A stretch of DNA of 13,722 bases from Haemophilus sp. (GTDB lineage Bacteria; Pseudomonadota; Gammaproteobacteria; Enterobacterales; Pasteurellaceae), in NCBI GenBank assembly GCA_019423005.1, contig JAHZCF010000112.1, positions 1-13,722 of the forward strand, given 5' to 3'. The notes beneath the pieces were generated by a model, which did not search any database, was not told the DNA's origin, and worked only from the letters and a program-made list of their open reading frames with translations. Shown piece after piece: positions 1 to 5,197 of the stretch. The position numbers were made by a program, and so were the translations under genes. The stretch's first letter is position 1. Every line of letters begins with the position of its first letter.

Positions 1-53
1 ATTGTACCCACGTTAACGTGCGGTTTTGTACGTTCAAATTTTTCTTTAGACAT
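1..53 (-). CDS. tufB: Elongation factor Tu, N-terminal fragment (cut by window edge)
   Basis: Only the first 17 codons are present, running off the left edge. They read MSKEKFERTKPHVNVGT, the highly conserved N-terminus of EF-Tu, the GTPase that delivers aminoacyl-tRNA to the ribosome. The ATG lies at 51-53 with a purine-rich AGAGGGA stretch upstream. It follows four tRNA genes in the order found in E. coli thrU-tyrU-glyT-thrT-tufB, so it is the tufB-type copy and is probably co-transcribed with the tRNAs. The GTP-binding motifs lie outside the window, so integrity cannot be judged. Confidence 0.95.
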   Translation of the reverse strand, partial: MSKEKFERTKPHVNVGT

Positions 54-156
54 TTAAAGAGTCCCTCTAAATAGACACGGTTATCGATGGGTAAATTAAA
101 CCACATTAACCAATAAAATCATTACTACTTAATAAGGAGAGAGGAATTTGGAAGGC

Positions 157-232
157 TGGTGCTGATAGGCGGATTTGAACCGCCGACCTCACCCTTACCA
201 AGGGTGCGCTCTACCAACTGAGCTATATCAGC
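157..232 (-). tRNA. thrT: tRNA-Thr (anticodon GGT)
   Basis: A full 76-nt cloverleaf with encoded CCA. The acceptor strand GCTGATA pairs with TATCAGC, and the T-arm contains GGTTCAAATCC. The anticodon stem-loop CCCTTGGTAAGGG carries GGT, which reads threonine codons ACC and ACU. It is the last tRNA before the EF-Tu gene, 103 nt upstream of its start codon, as for thrT in E. coli. Confidence 0.97.
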
Positions 233-235
233 GTT

Positions 236-310
<75 letters not shown>

Positions 311-351
311 AGTCCTAAATTCATCTGTCCCATCAGAATTCATTTAGAAAA

Positions 352-436
352 TGGTGGAGGGAGAAGGATTCGAACCTTCGAAGGCTGAGCCAACAGATTT
401 ACAGTCTGCCCCCTTTGGCCGCTCGGGAACCCCTCC
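352..436 (-). tRNA. tyrU: tRNA-Tyr (anticodon GTA)
   Basis: An 85-nt class II tRNA with a long variable arm and encoded CCA. The acceptor strand GGAGGGG pairs with TCCCTCC, including one terminal G-T pair. The anticodon stem-loop CAGACTGTAAATCTG contains GTA. Its place between tRNA-Thr(TGT) and tRNA-Gly matches tyrU in the E. coli tufB operon. Confidence 0.97.
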
Positions 437-466
437 ACACTAAATGAATACTTGTTTACCAAAGGA

Positions 467-542
<76 letters not shown>

Positions 543-564
543 GTGTTGTAAGCAAGTGAGGCGT

Positions 565-592
565 ATTATATGGAAAATTTTATGCCTGACAA
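565..592 (-). promoter_or_regulatory. Strong promoter of the tRNA-tufB operon with GC-rich discriminator
   Basis: On the minus strand, -35 TTGTCA (587-592), a 16-nt spacer and a perfect -10 TATAAT (565-570). The predicted start is near 558. The bases after the -10 read ACGCCTC, a GC-rich discriminator typical of stringently controlled stable-RNA promoters. Upstream (593 to about 640) are A/T runs that could act as an UP element. Growth-rate and ppGpp control is inferred from this architecture. Confidence 0.8.
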
Positions 593-755
593 GTTTTTTT
601 TATGAAAAATACGTTTTTTTTAACTATTCGCCTAATTTACAAGCAAAAAGCCACATTCTTGTTTTAAAACTCACCAATTTTAATAAAAAACGATGATCAC
701 AACTCATTTATAGGGTATATTTTGTCCAATTTTTTCACTCTAGATATAAAGCACC

Positions 756-1691
756 GTGGAAATTACCGAACAACTCACCCCCTTTCTGAACTTTAGTCGT
801 CAGCAATGGGCCGAATTAAGAAAATCTGTTCCGCTAAAATTAACGGAGCAAGATCTCAAACCGCTTTTAGGTTTTAATGAAGAGCTTTCTCTTGATGAAG
901 TCAGCACCATTTATCTGCCGCTTGCACGTCTGATTAACTACTATATTGATGAAAACCTTCGCCGCCAAACGGTTTTAAATCGTTTTCTTGGCGGACAAAG
1001 CCCTAAAGTCCCTTACATCATTAGTATCGCGGGTAGTGTGGCTGTTGGGAAAAGTACATCGGCACGTATTTTGCAATCGTTGCTAACCCACTGGCCTACC
1101 GAACGAAAAGTTGATCTGATTACTACCGATGGTTTCCTGTATCCATTAGAAAAACTAAAAAAAGACGATTTGCTACAAAAAAAAGGCTTTCCTATTTCTT
1201 ATGATACGGCGAAATTAATTCGTTTTTTAGCTGATATCAAATCAGGTAAGCCATCAGTGAAATCGCCTATTTATTCTCATCTGACTTACGATATTGTTCC
1301 TGATAAGTTCGATATTGTCGATCAACCGGATATTTTAATTTTGGAAGGGTTAAACGTTCTCCAAACGGGTTCAAATAAAGCAAATCAAACCTTCGTGTCT
1401 GATTTTGTGGATTTCTCCATTTACGTTGATGCAGACGAGAATTTACTCAAAGAATGGTACATCAAGCGATTCTTAAAATTCCGTCAAAGTGCTTTCACTA
1501 ATCCGGATTCCTATTTTAAACATTATGCCAATCTCTCTAAGCAGGAAGCCATTGAAACGGCTAGCAACATTTGGGATAACATTAATGGATTGAATTTAAA
1601 ACAAAACATTCTGCCGACTCGTGAGCGCGCCAATCTCATTCTTAGAAAAGGTGAAAATCACGAAGTTGAGTTAGTGAAATTAAGAAAATAA
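756..1691 (+). CDS. coaA: Pantothenate kinase, type I (CoaA)
   Basis: Catalyses ATP-dependent phosphorylation of pantothenate to 4'-phosphopantothenate, the first and rate-controlling step of coenzyme A synthesis; cytosolic. At 311 aa it is close to the length of E. coli CoaA and aligns along its whole length. Visible motifs: P-loop GSVAVGKST (residues 93-101), TTDGF with the catalytic Asp at 125, YSH with His175, Arg104 in the segment linked in E. coli to CoA feedback inhibition, and the C-terminal block NILPTRERA. Translation must start at GTG 756, because an in-frame TAA lies only two codons upstream and no suitable internal start follows. No good Shine-Dalgarno sequence is visible. It is monocistronic, divergent from the tRNA operon and convergent with the ABC operon. 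Confidence 0.97.
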   Translation: MEITEQLTPFLNFSRQQWAELRKSVPLKLTEQDLKPLLGFNEELSLDEVSTIYLPLARLINYYIDENLRRQTVLNRFLGGQSPKVPYIISIAGSVAVGKSTSARILQSLLTHWPTERKVDLITTDGFLYPLEKLKKDDLLQKKGFPISYDTAKLIRFLADIKSGKPSVKSPIYSHLTYDIVPDKFDIVDQPDILILEGLNVLQTGSNKANQTFVSDFVDFSIYVDADENLLKEWYIKRFLKFRQSAFTNPDSYFKHYANLSKQEAIETASNIWDNINGLNLKQNILPTRERANLILRKGENHEVELVKLRK

Positions 1692-1721
1692 AAAAGAGCG
1701 GTCAATTTGACCGCTCTTTTT
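1691..1721. terminator. Bidirectional intrinsic terminator between coaA and the ABC operon
   Basis: A perfect 9-bp stem (GAGCGGTCA 1696-1704 with TGACCGCTC 1708-1716), a 3-nt loop, flanked by A5 (1691-1695) and T5 (1717-1721). It therefore works as stem plus T-tract in either direction, serving coaA on plus and the cydC-like gene on minus. The stem contains GCGGTCA, close to the end of an extended uptake signal but not an exact core. Confidence 0.92.
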
Positions 1722-1730
1722 CTCACTGCC

Positions 1731-3389
1731 TTACGACATTCTTCCATTCTCAATGCCAATCACCTGATCGCAAATAGCCATAGTCGATTGGCGATGACTC
1801 ACGAGAATAATCAATTTTTCAGCTTTCACGTTCAACAATGATTTCAAAATCATTGCTTCGTTTAAGCTATCCAAATTACTGGTCGGTTCATCGAGTAAAA
1901 TAATCGGTGCATTGTGTAGGAATGCACGAGCAATACCGATACGCTGTTTTTCACCATCAGAGAGGTTGCCGCCCAATTCCGTCATTTTTGTTTGATAACC
2001 TTGTGGCAAGCTTAAAATGAAATCATGAATTGACGCTTTCTTCGCGGCTTCCATAATTTCTTCTAATGTTGCATCACGGCGTGCAAGGCGAATATTTTCC
2101 TCAATGGTTTCGTTGAAAATATAGGTTTGCTGGGTAATGTAAGCCATATTGTCACGCAAACTACGGGTGTTGATGTTCGGTAAGGTTTCACCGTTAATTT
2201 TAATGCTACCTGATTTAGGATCATAAAAACGCATCAGTAGTTTTAACAGGGTACTTTTACCGCTGCCACTTCTGCCGTGAATCCCTAAAATTTCACCTTT
2301 TTTCACTGCCAAGCTAACATCCGATAAAATTTGTTCTTCACCATAAGCAAAGTTTACATTCTCTACATCAATGCGAGAAACCTCTTTTAAATCGACCGCA
2401 CTTTCTACGTCTTTTAATTCAGGTTCTTCTGCTAGCAAGCTCAATACACGCTCACCTGAAGCCAAGGTTTGTAACAAGTTGCTTGAAAGGTTACTTAACG
2501 CAATAACCGGACCATAGCTCGACATCAATAAAATCACGCCGATTAAAAAGGCAGAAAAATCAATCTTATCTAAACTAAACAAAATTAAGCCGGTGAATAA
2601 CATAATGATGTTAAACGCCGATACTGCCACTTCAGTGTAAACGCGAACTTTGGCTTCTTGGTCTTTAATGCGTTCGAAAGCTGTATCAATTTTTTGACTG
2701 CGTTGTTGAATTTCATCTAAACGTTGTTGTGCATAGCCGAAAAGTTGAATTTCTTTCATACCTCGCACACTGTCGAGGAAGAAATCATTCATTTCGCCTA
2801 CTAATTCACGATAGCGTCTGCCATCTTCACGCGCCAATTTGGTGGTGATAATTGGTAGAATCACACCTACCGTTAAATAAGCGGCTAATGCTACAACCAC
2901 AAACCAACCTGAAAGATGAGCGAAGACCAACAATAAAATCGCAGAAGTAAAAAATGCGATCATAATTGGTGCAATGGTGTGCGCATAGAACACTTCGAGC
3001 AATTCGATATCATTAGTTACCAAGGACACTAATTGCCCCGCTTGTTTGTCTTGCAATTTCACAAAAGCCAAACGGCGTAAGGAAGAAAATACTTTATCGC
3101 GCAATAATGCCAATAATTTAAAAGCAATATAGTGCCCTGACATTTGCTCTAAATAACGCAATGCGCCACGAGCCACCGCTAACACGATAAGTGCGGTCAA
3201 AATTCCAGAAAAACTTAAATGGGTGTCAAAGTTTAATAAATTCACTAACCCCATCGCCCCAAGCACCATAATAAAGATGGCAGCCAGGAAACCGAGCGTT
3301 CCCATGGTGATAGTAAACGCCATGATATGCGCCAGTGGGGTCACTAATTTCAACAAGTGCCCCATTACAACAAAACCATTTTTACGCAT
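1731..3389 (-). CDS. CydC-like ABC half-transporter (exporter-fold permease fused to ATPase)
   Basis: A 552-aa inner-membrane half-transporter: an N-terminal membrane domain (about residues 15-310) and a C-terminal nucleotide-binding domain. Motifs: Walker A GRSGSGKST (372-380), Q-loop Gln420, signature LSDGE (476-480, a variant of LSGGQ), Walker B ILLDEP with Asp500-Glu501, H-loop His532. The membrane segment RYLEQMSGHYIAFKLLALLR is CydC-like. It overlaps the upstream CydD-like gene by 8 bp (GAGAGGTGG as ribosome site), so the two probably form a heterodimer. The protein stops at IENGRMS, lacking about 20 C-terminal residues that E. coli CydC has; the terminator follows directly. CydDC is known for glutathione/cysteine export and, more recently, haem transport. 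Substrate here is unproven, but placement after a haemoglobin receptor favours haem or a related compound. Confidence 0.85.
   Translation of the reverse strand: MRKNGFVVMGHLLKLVTPLAHIMAFTITMGTLGFLAAIFIMVLGAMGLVNLLNFDTHLSFSGILTALIVLAVARGALRYLEQMSGHYIAFKLLALLRDKVFSSLRRLAFVKLQDKQAGQLVSLVTNDIELLEVFYAHTIAPIMIAFFTSAILLLVFAHLSGWFVVVALAAYLTVGVILPIITTKLAREDGRRYRELVGEMNDFFLDSVRGMKEIQLFGYAQQRLDEIQQRSQKIDTAFERIKDQEAKVRVYTEVAVSAFNIIMLFTGLILFSLDKIDFSAFLIGVILLMSSYGPVIALSNLSSNLLQTLASGERVLSLLAEEPELKDVESAVDLKEVSRIDVENVNFAYGEEQILSDVSLAVKKGEILGIHGRSGSGKSTLLKLLMRFYDPKSGSIKINGETLPNINTRSLRDNMAYITQQTYIFNETIEENIRLARRDATLEEIMEAAKKASIHDFILSLPQGYQTKMTELGGNLSDGEKQRIGIARAFLHNAPIILLDEPTSNLDSLNEAMILKSLLNVKAEKLIILVSHRQSTMAICDQVIGIENGRMS
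2395..2403 (-). repeat. DNA uptake signal sequence (USS core)
   Basis: An exact ACCGCACTT (minus-strand AAGTGCGGT) inside the linker/ATPase part of the cydC-like gene. Uptake signals bias natural transformation toward related DNA. Confidence 0.9.
3189..3197 (+). repeat. DNA uptake signal sequence (USS core)
   Basis: Exact AAGTGCGGT followed by CAAAATT, the usual extended form, within the membrane domain of the cydC-like gene. Confidence 0.9.
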
Positions 3390-5127
3390 TTGCCACCTCT
3401 CTAATTTGTTCTAAATCTTTTTGTTGTTGGAACATTCCAGCATATGCACCTTGTTTTGCCATGAGTTCTTCATGCGTGCCTTGCTCAATCAATTTACCTT
3501 GTTCAAGCACATTTATGCAGTCTGCATTCACGGCATTGGCCAAGCGGTGAGAAATCATCACAATCGTTTTTTGTTGTTTAAATTGCTGAATGAACTGCAA
3601 AATAATTTCTTCGCTCTCTACATCAATGTTACTGGTTGCTTCATCAAAAATATAAAGCGCCGCATTGTGTAATAAAGCACGCGCTAGGGCTAAACGTTGG
3701 ATTTGACCGCCAGATAAATTCGCACCACGACTTAATAACGGCATATCTAATCCACCATTATCTCGAACGAATTGCGCCAAATTGACTTGTTCTAAACACG
3801 CATAAATTTGCTCATCTGTGGCATCAACTTTAGCCATCGTCATATTTTCACGTAATGAGCCTTTAAATACATAACTGTTGTGGCTCACTAGAGAGACTTT
3901 TTCATAAAACGAATGACGATCAATCTCTTGAATTTCTTGACCATTGAGCAAAATCTTACCTTGTTGCGCCTTATTAAAGCCCATTAGCAACGAAACCAAA
4001 GTGGATTTACCACAACCACTTTTACCCACAAAGACCGTAAGCTGATTTGGTAAGATGCTTAAATCTAAGCCTGTAATTGCTGGTTTCTCTTCGCTGTAAG
4101 CAAAATGCAAATCTTGAATATCCACCTGAATAGCATTTTTCGCTGCAAAATCAACTGCTTGCGTTTGAGTTTCCACTGGCGTATCTAACAATGTAAAAAT
4201 CTTGTCTGATGCTGCTTTACCATTCATCGCCACATGGAAGAAAGAGCCCAATAACCGAAGCGGAATGAAGAATTCAGAAGAAAGCAGAATAAATAAAATG
4301 ACACCTAATACGGTTAATTGATCCGCTTGGAATTGCAACAAAGCCGTTAAAATCCCGATTGCTGCACCACCGTAAGCAAGTAAATCCATCAGTGATACCG
4401 AGTTAAGCTGCATGGTAAGTACTTTCATAGTGATTTTGCGGAAATGTTCTGCTTCTTCATCCATCGCTTTCGCTTTATAAGCATCATCTTGGTAAATTTT
4501 TAGCGTGATTAAACCTTGTAGGTTATCTAAAAAACTGCTCCCTAACCCCACATAAATGGACCAATATTTTGCCAAGAGTTTTTTCGCAATTTTATTCACT
4601 GCAATAATAGACATTGGAATAAGCGGCACGCAAATCAGCAAAATCACGGCTGTTTTAAAGCTGAAAAAGATCAGAAAAGCGAAGAGTGTGAGCGGGGCAA
4701 GCAAGCTATAAAAAAGCTGTGGCAAATAACGTCCGAAATAGATTTCAAGTTGTTCTACGCCTTCTGAAGCCACTTGGATAATACTTGAAGTAGATTGTTG
4801 ATTCACTTGGTTAAGTGGCATGGAAGCCAATTTACGATAGATGAGGCTACGCAGCTCATGTTTTACTTTCGTACTGGCAAAATAAGAGGCCTGCACCGAT
4901 TTTTTACCCGCAAAGGCACGCAATGCCAAAGCAGCAATTAAAACAATGCCCAAAATGACCGCACTTAATGGGCCCAACTCGTTAAAATAAGCCGCCTGTA
5001 AAATATAAGAAAATACGACGGCACTGATAATCCCGCCAATTAACGCCACCCAATTCCATAACACCGTGATGCCAATCCATTTTTTACTGTCGGCCACCGT
5101 GTTAATTAGGCGTTTATCTATCATCAT
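3382..5127 (-). CDS. CydD-like ABC half-transporter (exporter-fold permease fused to ATPase)
   Basis: A 581-aa partner half-transporter. Six membrane helices are expected (about 20-310) before the ATPase domain: Walker A GKSGCGKST (368-376), signature LSGGQ (471-475), Walker B YIFDEATSNID with Asp495-Glu496, H-loop His527. The Q-loop glutamine position appears to be His416 (VSLVSHNSYVF), a noteworthy substitution. The start was set at ATG 5125-5127, seven nt after AGGAG (5135-5139); the open frame reaches 5163, but those codons lie in a hairpin and lack a ribosome site. It sits 70 bp after the HmbR-like receptor on the same strand and overlaps the CydC-like gene. Sequence divergence from E. 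coli CydD, and a location away from trxB, suggest it may not be the housekeeping cydD. Role as half of a haem, thiol or amino-acid-type transporter is inference. Confidence 0.84.
   Translation of the reverse strand: MMIDKRLINTVADSKKWIGITVLWNWVALIGGIISAVVFSYILQAAYFNELGPLSAVILGIVLIAALALRAFAGKKSVQASYFASTKVKHELRSLIYRKLASMPLNQVNQQSTSSIIQVASEGVEQLEIYFGRYLPQLFYSLLAPLTLFAFLIFFSFKTAVILLICVPLIPMSIIAVNKIAKKLLAKYWSIYVGLGSSFLDNLQGLITLKIYQDDAYKAKAMDEEAEHFRKITMKVLTMQLNSVSLMDLLAYGGAAIGILTALLQFQADQLTVLGVILFILLSSEFFIPLRLLGSFFHVAMNGKAASDKIFTLLDTPVETQTQAVDFAAKNAIQVDIQDLHFAYSEEKPAITGLDLSILPNQLTVFVGKSGCGKSTLVSLLMGFNKAQQGKILLNGQEIQEIDRHSFYEKVSLVSHNSYVFKGSLRENMTMAKVDATDEQIYACLEQVNLAQFVRDNGGLDMPLLSRGANLSGGQIQRLALARALLHNAALYIFDEATSNIDVESEEIILQFIQQFKQQKTIVMISHRLANAVNADCINVLEQGKLIEQGTHEELMAKQGAYAGMFQQQKDLEQIREVANA
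4958..4966 (-). repeat. DNA uptake signal sequence (USS core)
   Basis: Exact ACCGCACTT in the N-terminal membrane region of the cydD-like gene. Confidence 0.9.
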
Positions 5128-5139
5128 AATATTGCTCCT

Positions 5140-5177
5140 AAAAACAAAAAGAAGTACGCACATTACTATGCGTACTT
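5140..5177 (-). terminator. Intrinsic terminator/attenuator between receptor and ABC genes
   Basis: Read on the minus strand, 21 nt after the receptor stop codon there is a perfect 9-bp stem (AAGTACGCA with TGCGTACTT; 5152-5160 and 5169-5177) with an 8-nt loop. It is followed by CTTTTTGTTTTT at 5140-5151. Only 12 nt then remain to the ABC start codon, including its AGGAG ribosome site, so no promoter fits between. The element probably terminates part of the transcripts and lowers ABC expression relative to the receptor. Confidence 0.75.
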
Positions 5178-5197
5178 TGCTATAAACAATTTAATAA

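Noticed and set aside
659..721. Candidate coaA promoters (TTGTTT with TAATAA, or TATATT at 716-721)
   Set aside because: Several weak combinations exist in this AT-rich stretch and none stands out enough to annotate.
3223..3672. Short plus-strand open frames opposite the ABC genes
   Set aside because: They are antisense to well-supported ABC coding sequence, have no ribosome sites or family motifs, and overlap one another.
1731..5127. Calling the ABC pair simply the housekeeping cydDC
   Set aside because: Architecture and some motifs fit CydDC, but sequence divergence from the E. coli proteins, the short CydC tail and the haem-receptor context leave this open, so no gene symbol was assigned.
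5128..5163. Earlier in-frame ATG at 5163 for the CydD-like gene
   Set aside because: The codons would lie in the hairpin and T-tract; ATG 5127 has AGGAG at ideal spacing.
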